A stretch of 64,000 nucleotides of DNA from positions 27,912,501-27,976,500 of the forward strand of contig OY756958.1 of the NCBI GenBank assembly GCA_963580455.1. The letters run 5' to 3'. This document shows positions 22,809 to 34,577 of this stretch, piece by piece. The position numbers and the translations under genes were made by a program. Under the pieces are notes generated by a model. It saw nothing but the letters and a program-made list of their open reading frames with translations, was not told the DNA's origin and ran no database searches. Numbering within the stretch: position 1 is the first letter of the stretch; the number at the start of each line of letters is the position of its first letter. Source of the stretch: Euonymus europaeus (taxonomy: Eukaryota; Streptophyta; Magnoliopsida; Celastrales; Celastraceae).

Positions 22809-24352
22809 TGGTAGGGTGGGGGCATGGATCGGCCCGCCTCCTCGGCCATTTGAAAATGCTGGATAAACTGAACATTGACCTCAGAAAAAGAGGACTCATC
22901 AAGAGAAAAGCCTTCAACATTGGTGGATGATGATTTAGAAATCTTCACCTTTTTTCGAATATATGAAGAAGCCCTGGGCTTAATAGCGCGAGCCGAAGAA
23001 CGGCGTAAGGGGGAAAGCTTGCTGGTACCCAGATGTTTACACTCGACAGAATTCTCCAGAGGAGTAGAAATTGCAGACACAGTAGAATTGAAAGGAGAAA
23101 CATCGAACTGTTCTTGGTCAATATCAGTCGCACTCTGGGCCAGATGGGAAGGAGATATATAATTAATGGGCTTCCGTTTTTTTGAATGGAAAGCTTGACG
23201 CCAATCCTTAATAAAAGGATTAGGTAGAATACCCATACTCTGGGGGTTGGGCTTTCCAAGAATGGAAGCCTCCATAGAGATTGCTTTACCCAGGATGGGC
23301 TCAGTAGACAGCTCCGGCCCAACTACCATTGAGAACGTAGAATCGCAATTGGACTTCTCTGTCCCAAAAGTATCATATACCGACAAATCTGCTACAGTAC
23401 AGCCAGAGCCACTACCCACTGACATAGAGGGCACGACATGGTTTGATGAAATAGGTTCTGACATTGATACACTTGCAGTAGTAGAGTGGCTGAAAGACAC
23501 CAACGCAGTAGACTGACCGGAGCTAAAAGGATGAGTACTGTTAACCGTTTCCGGCCGGAGAGACCGAGGAATCTTACCCAAGAACTCAGGCGCATCAAAA
23601 CAGGATTCAGAATTAGAATCAGCTCTAATCCACTGGCCATATCGTTTAACGCTACGACCATCAAGCCCATGAACCATAGCTATCTCCTTGGAACACCAAT
23701 TCGAATCATGCCCCAAGACACCACATTGAAAACAAATTGCAGCTAATTTCTCATACTTATACTGAATCCAAGACTTCACTGAACCAAGAGGAATAAAGGA
23801 ACCAGCAAATAAAGGAAGGGACAAATTAATGAGAACCCTGAAACGAAGATGGGTTAAAGAAATTTGCTCCTGCTCCAAGGAGGGATCCAAACATATAAGA
23901 GAACCAGATTTAGCTGCCAAAACAGTGGCATTGCGTTTCGTCATCAAGGAAGGGGGAAGACCATGAATTTGAGTCCACACTGGGACAAGGTCGGTGTTAA
24001 TAGACTGCCATACACCATCAATAGGCCATTTAAATAGGAAAAGAACACCACCATTAGCGCCATTTATAACCCAAGGTTGCTTCTCAAAAACCATAGAAAG
24101 ATGGGCCTCTGAAGAGAAACGCAGAGCCATATAACCTTTCTTGAGCTCCTGTATGGTCCAGGTTGGAATAAAGGTCCAAATACGAAGGAGAATAGAGCGA
24201 ACCAGCGCAATGGACAGGGGACGTTTAGACACCAGACGGGCAAGAAGAGTATCCTTAGTAAGACTATGCAGAGCTTCCGTGTTTGGGACTAAAACCACAT
24301 CTAGATCATCATTACAAGATAAAGATTCAGTACGGGTGAGGATTTCCTCCAT
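22805..24352 (-). CDS. LINE ORF1: DUF4283/CCHC zinc-knuckle RNA-binding protein
   Basis: Start chosen at the Met of MEEILTRTESL (24352); the frame is open 35 codons further upstream (Met at 24457), but that part reads like leader. About 515 aa. The N-terminal region (GYMALRFSSEAHLSMVFEKQ, PWVINGANGG, VWTQIHGLPP) is the DUF4283 RNA-binding-like domain of plant LINE ORF1. It is followed by one zinc knuckle CFQCGVLGHDSNWC. The C-terminal half is low-complexity and Ser/Pro rich with basic segments. Family role: coats the element RNA to form the ribonucleoprotein. The stop overlaps the ORF2 start as ATGA. Confidence 0.9.
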   Translation of the reverse strand: MEEILTRTESLSCNDDLDVVLVPNTEALHSLTKDTLLARLVSKRPLSIALVRSILLRIWTFIPTWTIQELKKGYMALRFSSEAHLSMVFEKQPWVINGANGGVLFLFKWPIDGVWQSINTDLVPVWTQIHGLPPSLMTKRNATVLAAKSGSLICLDPSLEQEQISLTHLRFRVLINLSLPLFAGSFIPLGSVKSWIQYKYEKLAAICFQCGVLGHDSNWCSKEIAMVHGLDGRSVKRYGQWIRADSNSESCFDAPEFLGKIPRSLRPETVNSTHPFSSGQSTALVSFSHSTTASVSMSEPISSNHVVPSMSVGSGSGCTVADLSVYDTFGTEKSNCDSTFSMVVGPELSTEPILGKAISMEASILGKPNPQSMGILPNPFIKDWRQAFHSKKRKPINYISPSHLAQSATDIDQEQFDVSPFNSTVSAISTPLENSVECKHLGTSKLSPLRRSSARAIKPRASSYIRKKVKISKSSSTNVEGFSLDESSFSEVNVQFIQHFQMAEEAGRSMPPPYQ

Positions 24353-24607
24353 TCTAGCACCAGACACAAAGAGAGAAACACCACCACAAAACGGAGTATA
24401 GGCTAGGAGTAGAAGAGAAAGAAACAGCGGAGAACAAAGAAGAGCAGGAGAAAGCAAGAGAAGAAAACTGTGGAAGCGAAGAAATTTTAGAGAGAAATCA
24501 TAAAAGCGCTATTCTCGAGAGAGAAAGCATTCGAGTAATCAATATGCATTCATCCCGTAGAAATAGTGATTACATGATTTTGTTCTGATTTCCATTGCTG
24601 GGTAAAC

Positions 24608-24621
24608 AAAAGACCATTGTT
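24608..24621. repeat. LINE target-site duplication, 5' side
   Basis: AAAAGACCATTGTT, identical to 18648-18661. The 11-mer AGACCATTGTT recurs at 24731-24741, apparently by chance or from an older duplication. Confidence 0.88.
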
Positions 24622-24992
24622 AAATGCAAGTCAGCAAGTGGGCGTGGTGCCTTAAATGCCACTCCGAAACTGGGCTTGAATACGCTTGTGCTGAAGGAGG
24701 GCCTCATAGTAGCCCAATTAAGTGGGCCTCAGACCATTGTTAGCCCAATACACTGGAGGCCCATGATTATTACGCTTTCAGAATTTTCTGGTCTCTCTCC
24801 TGTTAAATAAACCTTCAGCGCTTCGACGCCGCAATTCCATCTTGCCGTCCGGTTCGATTTTTTTTCTAGGTATGTCCATCTTCTCCAATCTCATTGCATT
24901 TTATCAATCCAAAGAATGAGAAATCCTACTAAATTTCTTCGCCTCTTTTTTCCCGCCACACAGTTTGATTACGCCAGAATAAAGCTAAGAAA
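24622..24992 (+). promoter_or_regulatory. RPS16 promoter and leader with site II-like elements
   Basis: TGGGCC/T motifs (site II elements, typical of plant ribosomal-protein promoters) occur as GTGGGCCTC near 24723, AGCCCAAT near 24712 and 24743, and GGCCCAT near 24757. A splice-like TTTTCTAGGTATG lies at 24865-24875. The LINE begins only about 370 bp upstream of the ATG, so this short stretch probably holds most of the working promoter. Confidence 0.55.
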
Positions 24993-27606
24993 ATGGTGGT
25001 AAGGATCCGATTGTCGAGATTGGGCTGCAAAAACAAGCCATTTTATCGGGTTATGGCTGCTGATAGTAGGTCTCCTCGGGATGGCAAACACCTTGAAGTC
25101 TTGGGTTACTACAATCCCCTTCCAGGTATCCTCTCCGCCTCTGTCTCTGCGTCTCTCTTATGCACGCATTCCCACTCTTTTTTTTTACGCTTTCGTTTTG
25201 AAGGGTTTAGAGGTGTGTGATCATCTCTGGTTAAATTTTGTGAGACAAGGGATTTGAACTGGGAGCATGAATCTTAGTTTGGATTATAGAAGACAATGAT
25301 AAAGTGTCAGTAAATGATGGTTATAGCAATACCTGACTAGGTTGATATAGTTGCGGGGAATCTCCATCAATCGTAAGCCAAAATAGCTCGGGCTCTGGTG
25401 GACCAATATCACTGTGTGCTCCACCTTACTTCAATAATCCTTGCTTGCTTTCTTCAGTATTTCTTTGTGTTAGCTTCAATGACAAATCCAAGTAGAAATT
25501 GAAAAAATGAAAAATCCACTTCACCAAGACCACTACTATGGTCAGTAGACTTTCTCCCGTTTAGAATCTAGGTGAACAAGAGACGTAAGCTCCATTTGGA
25601 TCTTGAATATGCTGGGGAGGAAAAGGAAAATACTGGAATTTTCTTAGCATGGAATGTATGCATGAGAATTTTGAACCATGTCCTCCATACTTGTCATTTC
25701 ATTTGAAAGATCCAATGGAGTCTAGTGAAATGTATAATTTCATTTAAAAAAAAATATGAAGTGATTATTCAATGATAACCAAACCCCCAGGGTGTGGATG
25801 AGTTTGCTAGGGGTCACACATGTAGTTAGAAGCTCTGGTTTGAGTCTACATAGTAAGAAAAAACTTTAAATCTTACAGGTTCTGGGTGGTTGGGGGCCGC
25901 TTCGGATGTCCCGGGTTTACCTATTTAGAGCACAAGGTTTTCCTTCTTTCAAAAGTTGATCTCCAAATGCTTTTTTGTTTTTCTGATTGCAAATTTATTT
26001 TCAAAGCTGCAGGTTCTTTTTTCCCCCGTCTTTGGGTTTTACTGCCAACAAGTAATGAACAACTCCTATGCTGCTTTTCCATAATTTTGATGGCCAGGGA
26101 GTAAGCCAAAATTTGTATCATAATGGTGTCGCTTCTCGAGCAGAAGATGAAAGATTAAAATTAAAGTATCAATCAGAACAGTATAAAGAAGGCATTAAGA
26201 AAGTTGCTTAGCCACATTGACTTTGTCAGTTTTTCCTTAACAAAGTGCACTAGAATTCCTTAAAGGTTGCTTGGAGTAAGAAGTCTCTTTTTGAGTGCCT
26301 TACCTTCACGAGTCACTACTATGAGACTAGAGTATAATCTGAACCAATTGAATTTCTGCTTCCTTGTCTCATGTCTCTTCTGTAATCTACTAAAGAGAGG
26401 CTCAAGGATTTCCAATTTGATGATGTCATTCGTGTATTTTATTTTTTATCCAGGTCAAGATGGTGGCAAACGTATGGGTCTCAACTTTGAGAGAGTGAAG
26501 TACGCTTTCTTTCACCCTTTTTGGCAAATTAAGTTACAGCTACAGTATCTAGTGAAACATTGCCGTTAAAATTTTGAATTTTGGTCTATACTCTGTTACA
26601 TTGTTAGGAAGTTTAGCATCTATGGTGATAAATGTTTGTGATGTGCATCAAGTTACATATTGGATCTGTTTGTGCCTGATGAGATGTGGATTTTTTTTCA
26701 TGCTTTCGCTCTCAAAATAAATGGAAGGTCAAACACAGGAGAGGGTAAGGGAAGAGAAAAGGTGGCAAAGTCTTTAGCATATGAAAGATGACGGGGTTGG
26801 TTTTTTTTTCATACCAGAATGATCTGGTTAGACAAATGGGCAAGTGAGGTTATTGTTCGCAAGGTTATGTTACATGAGGGCCTGCTAATCCTTAAAATCT
26901 GTCACAATATATCAGTTTGTCCTCACCCTTTAGAAAGATATCTTCTCTTTGCCAAGATTTTTTTTATTTAGTTTCTAAATTAACCACTATAGTTTCCAGA
27001 GATCACTTCATTCACTTGATTGGCTTCAAACCAAAGCGAGATTCATATACATTTTGAATTTTGTGTCCCTCTGCTTTGATATAGGTTAGGCCATTGGTGT
27101 CATCCAAAAAAAATGAGAACCTATGGTCTCACCAACCTCTTGCCTACATGGCAACCTCAATAAATAAGACTTCCTGCCTTGGATGCCTTCCTGCCATGTC
27201 TTTCTATATCCAATATAGTCAGTAAAAGTAAACAACTCTCGTGCCTCTCAGTGTGGGCGGGTTGGAAACGGAAATTATGTTCAACAATTTTATGATTTTT
27301 TCTTATCTGCCATATGAAGTTTTATGATGAGTGCAACAATTTTATCTGCTTAATGAAAAATGATCCTAATGCTTGTTTTTTTAATTTTTTCCATTCTCTA
27401 GGTATTGGTTATCCGTCGGTGCACAGCCTTCTGATCCTGTCCAGCAGATTCTTTTCAGAGCTGGAGTACTACCTCCACCACCAATGGTAGCAATGGGACG
27501 CAAAGGCGGACCACGTGACACACGTCCTGTTGATCCCCTAAGTGGACGCGTTTTAGGTGCCCAAAACTCGGCAAAAGCAGACCAATCAAAAGGTGCTGAA
27601 AATTGA
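24993..27606 (+). CDS. RPS16: Organellar ribosomal protein S16 (nuclear-encoded)
   Basis: Three exons: 24993-25125, 26454-26499 (46 nt), 27402-27606; 127 aa. The start [20 protein letters not shown] is the bS16 signature, followed by [39 protein letters not shown] and a plant-type tail. bS16 is a small-subunit protein of bacterial-type ribosomes. Nuclear plant copies serve mitochondria and, in some species, also plastids where the chloroplast rps16 gene is lost. There is no obvious separate transit peptide, as is usual for this gene. Phases agree at both introns (1 and 2). Confidence 0.95.
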
Positions 27607-28242
27607 GGAACCATCCCATAAACATGATGTTACTGTTCTGTGGTTTTGTTGTTTTTGAGTTGAGGGAAAACTGAGCTCTTTTTTTTTCTTTTTTCTGAAC
27701 AATTATCTATATATCTGCAAATGAGAGCAGTGGTTGTTTTAGAAATAACTCCCCCTCTTCATGAGCAAGTTAACCTAATGTCTGATAAATCTCAAGTACT
27801 TCAGTTGACAAGTTAGGTTGTATATAATTTTAAACTCCAAATTCGACCTCACCTGCTTCCCTTATTAAATAAAAAAACGTAATATAGTATGCATTGCAAC
27901 AGTGCATAGAGGCCGGGATGAAGCTGAATATCTTGTAGGTCTTGTAATAATTAAATTTTCAACCTGTGGGTCAAGCATAAGCTAATTGATTGTAAATTCA
28001 ACTGCTTGCTCGTGCTAAACGGGGGGTGCACGGCCCACCTTTTTCCGCGACAAACGCTTGAGGAATTTAAAGACAGGAAACGACGCCGTTTTTACCGTAG
28101 TAGGATAATAAGCTGGGAAAAAACACATAATGTCACCATTTGGGTCTATAACTTTTTAGGCCGATTGTAATCCAATAAATGGTGAGTTTGGGTTGGCTCG
28201 CTATGTCAATCTTTCAAACACGAAGCGAAGCCCATAAAACTA
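27607..28242. other. Intergenic between RPS16 and BADC
   Basis: RPS16 3' UTR, then a stretch at about 27796-27889 with tRNA-like boxes (TTCAGTTGACAAGTT and AAATTCGACC) and an A-rich end that looks like a SINE remnant. The BADC upstream region follows. Confidence 0.5.
27796..27889 (+). mobile_element. Possible tRNA-derived SINE fragment
   Basis: An A-box-like TTCAGTTGACAAGTT is followed about 38 bp later by a B-box-like AAATTCGACCTC and ends in ATTAAATAAAAAAAC. The stretch at 58057-58146 has the same layout and similar words, which supports a shared SINE origin. No target duplication identified. Confidence 0.38.
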
Positions 28243-28441
28243 GTGCCACGTAGGCCGGTGGAGCACCCAGCGCACTCTAGCGGTTCGTTCGAGGCTGAGA
28301 CGGAGAAAGAGAAGGAGCAAAGAGGCAGGGGGCGGACATTCCAAAGAAGAAACTCTCAAGTCTCAACCAAACCAACCAGCTCTCGCCATTTATATCGTAA
28401 TCTGTCGATATTGCCCTGTTTCGTTCTCTGTAAGATCCTCT

Positions 28442-28464
28442 TTCTCTCTCTCTCTCTCTCTCTC
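28442..28464 (+). repeat. CT microsatellite in the BADC 5' leader
   Basis: About eleven CT units lie some 40 bp before the BADC start codon. Pyrimidine-rich leaders are common in plant housekeeping genes. Confidence 0.75.
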
Positions 28465-28505
28465 GAATTCTTGCATTTCTCGGCTTCGATTTCGTTTCTC
28501 CGACA

Positions 28506-31500
28506 ATGGAGTCATCCGCTGCCCTCGGATCATTTCACTGTAATTCTCTCACTCTTTCGTTTCCAATTACTGTAACTCATACCTTTTGATACCTTGCCTG
28601 GCTATGGTTTTATTTAGTCGTGTGAAGCTTGGATTTGGATGTTGGAATGAGGATTTGAAGTTGTGTGGATCTATTTTGGTTTTGGTTTTGATTTGATTGC
28701 TTGTCGTTCGAGTGGCAGGAACTTGTTAGAATTTGAACATAAGCATTGTCTTTCTGTATAGTGTTCTAAGTTCAGTAGCCAGATGGATCTAACTTTGTGA
28801 GAGAATAGTTGCTTGTTCTAGGAAATGTATCGTGTACATATTTCCTCGAGTTTTACTGTGGCAATTCTAGTTAATGACGGAAGCTATAGCTCCTGGGCTG
28901 AAGATGAGTTGCATAGTAGACCCTATTTTCGATTCCTTAACTTGATAATTTAATTTACTAATTGAAGTTTTTGGTTGTGTAAGAGTTTTTATTTTTGAGG
29001 CAGTGGCTGATTAGTTTAATTGAAGTTCTTTTTGCGCTGCTTTGCATGACTTAATTTTAAATTCCATGTAATTCCTTCTTGTTGTCCACCTTTGTTGATG
29101 CTAGCGAGCCATTAGAAGCTGCACGCTCCAATGACATAATTGGGTTTAAGATTGGGCTTGGAAGAAAGGAAGACTAAGCAAGGATTGATCTATGTATCCA
29201 TGAGGAAGAAAAGTAGAATTGTTTATGTAAGGATTGCACCTGATTTGAACATGATTGTGAATCTCGGTTTAAAATAGAGAACAATGGGAGAAAAGAATAT
29301 AAAGAAAATAAGAGGTAGAAAAAGGCAATAGAAAAATGATACGAGGAGGAAAAGATTAGACAATCTTCTTCTGATGAAAGTTAGCTGTGACATTATATTT
29401 CAGAGAGAGTAAATCTATTTTTGATGTACTTCTGGTTCTAGACAATAGGTCAGTCCAGAGAATTGTAATTCCTTTCAGCGACCAAAGTTCTTATACGTAA
29501 GAAAAAAAGACGTTGAATCATACCCCTTGAAAATACAGAATTTTTTTGAAGACACAGAATAAAATGATATAAAATTAGTCTAACTAAAGACCCAAGAGAC
29601 TATTGTAGACATTTATTTTTTGATAAACAAGATTATAAAAACCTTAAGGTTGCGAAAGCTGTTCTGCACTTCTGCCATAATTTTCTCTTTCAGAATTTTG
29701 GGAGATTTTCTGAATTTAGAGATCTTCTTAGAGTTTGGACAAATAGGTTCTTTGTTTGCTTCGATAGCTAACTGATGCCTTATTCTAACAGCAGTTTTCT
29801 GTACAAAGATATTTGGTCTTTTGGACAATTTTGTTTAGAAGCTCCATATTACTGCTCACATACAATATCATTTGCTCACTCAGTAATATGAGTCTCTTGG
29901 AAGTCAGCTTTGCAATTTGATTAGTATTGTTGGCCTTTATTCTCATCTAATTTTGAGGTGTGGATTCTCTTTTTGTCCCACAGGGTTTTGGGTGGCACCC
30001 TTAATCGTGATTCTTTTAGTTCATTTTTGTTGTTTCGAATGTATATGATTTTGATTAATGCATTTTTAAGGACACATATGCTTATACCTTGCTTTTCTGC
30101 TCATAGTCAGACTACTTGCAGTTCTTAATTCTTATCAAAGTTTGATCTGTGATTTTTTTGTTTGTTTCAATGCTATATTTTGGGTTCTAGTTTCTGTAGG
30201 CGCTATTTCAGGTATGCAATCCTTGCAAGAAAGGCCTGGTATTGTTTTTGTTCAAAATGGCAGCTGGGGCATGTCAGGTAAAATGGACACTCGAGGCTTC
30301 GCAATTTGCAGAAAGATCATTTCTTCTACAGTGAAGCGAAATGAAACTTTAGTATCATGTTTAAAGACATCTGAAGCTAGTGTAGGCAAGGCGGATGGTA
30401 AGTTTGCATCTATTCCTTGTTTTGAGTTGGGTAAACTTTTTTCGTTATTTTCTGTGTGAAGCATCAATTCAAGCTGCAAGTCATAGTGGTCCGACATTGT
30501 GAGTTATGTCTTCTATTTTTAGATAAATGAATAATGTGACAGTTTAGAGCCATCCATTACTTTTTGTAGTGATGAGCTTTATAATTTTTCTGAAAAATAC
30601 TTGAATATTTATTCATTATGAATTTATGATTAATTTAACACTGAAACATGAAGGTTACTACTATCTCCATAAGCTGGCCAATATCGTCGTCGACAAAGCC
30701 CTATCCAAATCAATTTTTGCCTATGGCCAAGCATGATATCACAAGTTAGCATGTGACTTACTGGTAGAGTTATAGGGGATAGGGGTGCAACCTAAAAGTC
30801 ACATTCGATTCTTAAAAACAATCTCTCCACATATTATGTAGGGATACGGTCTGCGTACATTATGTCTTCCCCAGACCCCTCCCACTGCGGGAATCTTGTG
30901 TACAGGATACCTATGCCCAAGCCTGATATGCCAGAATATTTTTGCCCCCTTTCATATCCTCTCATTTGCGAGCCTGCTTGGACTTTGGATGTGGACCCAA
31001 ACTTAGGCACAACTTCCCTGCTCTGATATAAAGTTCAACAATGTGAAGTCCAGTTCTCGAACACTTGATCAATGGGTCAAATTAGCTTTTGGAACCATAA
31101 TAAATAACCAATTACCTCAAAACCTACAGTTGGTTAGAGGAAGCACAACAATGGTTATATTTTTATGATATGGCCGAGTAATTTTTTTGGTGTGTATTTT
31201 GCTGTACGTATGACTCATTAGTAACTCGTTTTTAGTACGGAGTTGTGCTTCAATTTTAGTCTCAAAACAAGTTTTAAAAGTTGTTCCATTTGCTATTGTT
31301 GATGTATGTTTTTCTGAGTACTTAAATTTCTTTTTACCCAAAAAGTATATAAGAGTAACGTGGTGGCTTTATCAGACAGTGATACAAAGAAGAAAACTAC
31401 TCGACAAACCACAAGTTTTCCAAATGGATTTGAGGTGTGTATCTGACTATCTAGCTTTGAAGATTATGCCTTGCTTACCGTAAGTTCTGATTTTCATATG

Positions 31501-34500
31501 TTTCGGATATTGGTGATTGTGTCTTGATTCTGAATTACAGAATCAATGATATGGCCATATCCCATATGGGTATCAAAATGACACTCTTAAGGATTTTGTA
31601 GTGAAATTTATTTGATATTGTTTAACTGTTGAGAGAAATTGAATTTTGATTTTTGAGCTAGAAACTTAAGATTTGGTAATAGTTTTCGTTGTCCATGCAA
31701 TATTTTATGAACCATGAAGGTTGCCATATTTAAAGTGGATTATCAGAGTAGTTTAACATGTTTAGACATATTTTCAATACTCAAAACGCATTCCTAGGGC
31801 ATTTCTGTTTTCTCTGTCTTTCATTATTTTTTTCTTTATTATAATACTATCTTATTGTTGCCTTTTTCCTACAAAAAATCTCATTTCTCTTATTTTGGAT
31901 GTTCTGGAGTATATGTCCATAACCACAAAGGAATTGATAGTTTGATATATTTCTTACTGTGCTATCCCTGCTACTTTTGGGGTCTTCTTTGTTTCTTAAG
32001 TACTTATTGATGACTGTGAAGTTGAGATTTTGAAAAACTACATATCAGGTATTGAGCAATTATTGCTTATTCTAAGTTTCCAAGATTTGGCACAGATGAC
32101 ATTCTTTGTAGGAAAGAGGGTTTTCTTGTCAAGTCGTTTTGTTTTGCTTGATATTGGTCTTGCTTCCTGTTGTCTTCACTTTGATCAGGAGTATCCTTCC
32201 TTCTGAATTTGACATGTGACTCTACGACTAACATTCTTAATATAAATTCATCAGGCATTGGTGTTACAGATATGTGATGAGACCGAGATTGCTGAGCTGA
32301 AAATGAAGGTAAATGCTAACTTTTTAAAGCCATGGGCTTACTATTTCTTGCAAAGGTCATCTTTTCTCCAAAAGGTGCACTAAAATGTTGATGTTGAAAA
32401 GTTGTACGTTCTTCAACTGATGATAAAATTCTCAGTAAAAGAACCACTTTTATGGGCCTAAATACATTCCATTTGCTTGATTTCGGCTTGTAGCTCTATC
32501 AAACATTTGTAAATTCCTCAAATGATTATCCATTGCGTCCTCATAGGTCGGGGACTTTGAAATGCTTGTGAAGCGGAATGTTGGTGCGACAAAAGCCCCA
32601 ATGCTAAACATCTCTCCGGCAACACCACCGCCTATTCCATCGAAGCCGATGGATGAATCAGCTCCTGTTGCCCAGCCACCATCACCACCCAAATCCTCTC
32701 CAGAAAAGGTCAGCTCATTTACAAACATATCCTCTCAGAATTCCCCCAAGTTGGCTGCCTTGGAAGCTTCTGGAGTTAGTGGATATGTTAAAGTAGCTTC
32801 TCCAACTGTATGTGATCTTCCCCTATCAAGGACCGTCTTTTCCAGTTAGTTTTGGTAGGGAACAATTCCTCAACCTTATATGTTATCACTGCTTCTTCTA
32901 GGTTGGCTCATTTCGAAGGAATAGAACTGTAAAAGGAAAGAAGCAGCCTCCTATCTGTAAAGAGGTATGCTCAGCACGCGTATATTTTGTCAGTCCAGTA
33001 TCACGTGTCTTTCTCATGTCAGATTTTCTGGCAGTTAATTAGTTATTGGTATAAATATCTCAATTTGATCAATAACTTGTTAAGCTTTAATTTCCTGAAG
33101 TTTTACATAATTTCAGGAGCTGGAATCTATTAATTATGCATTCCTGTGCTTGCTGGCATAAACTGTATTAGGGACTCCATTAAAGGATAGTGTATACTAT
33201 CACAGAACTGAGTAAATATTAGTTGGCAATACTTTGAGATGCATATAGAGGTCTCAACAGATCGTGTCTGTTGAATTAGTGTGTCGTATTAGATTGCATT
33301 TCTTGAACATCTATTTCCTCTATGCTAGTGATACCTATACTTAGGATCATGATAGGAGCCAGAGCTATGCCATTTATTGACATCAATATTTCGTAGACTA
33401 TGCGGAATTATCAATAAAAAAATTTCCTGCTTCGAATCCTGGATTGACATTGCTTTAATCCATATATTTTACTAACTTACAAATCAATATATTAGGGTGA
33501 TGTGATCAAAGAGGGCCAAATAATTGGATATGTGGATCAATTTGGTACTGAACTTCCGGTGAAGGTGAGTCTTCTTGATTGCATTATTAGTCATGGCATC
33601 CTTCAACGATAGATGTGTCACATGAGAGTACACTGTTGTTTCAATGAACAGTCAGATGTGGCTGGAGAGGTCTTGAAGCTCCTTTTTGATGATGGAGGTA
33701 TAGTTGATAGTTCTATTTTCTTAGTTGTTTTCTTTGATGATTCCTCTCATAGTATTATTAATTTTTGACATTGTAATGTCTTGCATTGCTTCAAAAGGGT
33801 AGCTACTAAAATTTTAAGTGGTTCCACTTGGCAATCACACTAATTAAAATATCATCTTAGAAGTTACATCCGAGGCTTAGCCAAAAATTACAAATTTACA
33901 ATATTATCATAACTTTTCATATAATTTATTTGCTTAGTGTGTTTTAAAGTTTTGAAACATGGGGACATTTTGTCATATATACTATAGGTGACATTTGACA
34001 AAAATTAGTTCTCATTCCTAAACTATCCCCTAGTGTTTTTTTTCTTCTACTGTCCTACAATTCCTTTTGGTTACGGAATCGTCCTACAGTTGTTTGTTCC
34101 TATTATTTCCTCCCTGGTCCCAGTAGTTAGTTTCAGTGACAGCAGCTTTGTAAGAGGCTGCCTATGAAAATTTAATTGAAGAACAAACCATCTGAACAGT
34201 TGTAGAAAGGAAGTGGAAGAGTTATCAAAATGTGTGAAAATGTTTCACGATATTTAGTCGCCCTTTTTTTACTACTATACTTGGTTGTGATTCATCAAGA
34301 GAAGTTCCAAGTTAGTTGAGAACTTGAGTGTATTAGCTTTTTTTCTGTTCTCTAAAATTTGATTGATGGATTAAAAAGTGATTGCTTCAATTAACGAACA
34401 TGAACAACTATGTTCTGCGATAGTGCGATGTGTGAAACCCCTCTCTTTTCTTTTTTCTCCCTCGAATCGAAACATACGCATTCTTATTGTTTATATCGTT

Positions 34501-34577
34501 TTGTGTTTGGTACAGACGCGGTTGGGTACGGGGACTTTCTTATTGCAGTCTTGCCCTCATTTCATGGTCTCAAGTGA
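28506..34577 (+). CDS. BADC: BADC: biotin/lipoyl attachment domain-containing protein, ACCase regulator
   Basis: Nine exons: 28506-28539, 30200-30397, 31346-31434, 32255-32308, 32547-32807, 32902-32964, 33496-33564, 33652-33697, 34516-34577; 291 aa, all phases consistent. N-terminal 75 residues resemble a plastid transit region. Middle motifs are FPNGFEALVLQICDETEIAE, KVGDFEMLVKRNVG and a Pro/Ser linker. The C-terminal biotinyl-like fold has KEGDVIKEGQIIGYVDQFGT, ELPVKSDVAGEVLKL and VGYGDFLIAVLPSF. The biotin-accepting MKM of true BCCP is absent (QFGTELPVKS occupies that turn), which marks a BADC. Family role: it replaces BCCP in plastid heteromeric acetyl-CoA carboxylase and lowers fatty acid synthesis. 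Exon 2 could also start at 30212, giving a protein shorter by four residues. Confidence 0.9.
30740..30910 (+). mobile_element. Au-type SINE in BADC intron 2
   Basis: Diagnostic Au SINE words appear in order: CTGGTAGAGTT (A box), CACATTCGATTC (B box), ACGGTCTGCGTACAT, CCCCAGACCCC and GCGGGAATCTTGTGTAC. Flanks CTATGGCCAAGCATGATAT (30721-30739) and CTATGCCCAAGCCTGATAT (30911-30929) form a 19-bp target duplication with two mismatches, suggesting an insertion of moderate age. Confidence 0.85.

Larger units (their letters stand above)
18662..24607 (-). mobile_element. Full-length L1-type LINE retrotransposon
   Basis: About 5.95 kb on the minus strand: 5' UTR (24607 to about 24353), ORF1, ORF2, short 3' UTR and poly(A) tail (T run from 18661). 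Identical 14-bp duplications flank it, so both the 5' end and the tail are preserved. This is unusual because most genomic LINE copies are 5' truncated. The domain order nucleic-acid-binding ORF1, endonuclease, RT, zinc-binding, RNase H is that of plant L1 elements. Only the RNase H end is damaged. Confidence 0.93.

Noticed and set aside
25790..25865. Possible SINE in RPS16 intron 1 (GGTTTGAGTCT B-box-like word)
   Set aside because: A clear A box, tail and target duplication could not be found.
28243..28575. Open frame across the BADC start region
   Set aside because: It covers promoter, CT-rich leader and the first BADC exon in another frame, with no protein similarity.
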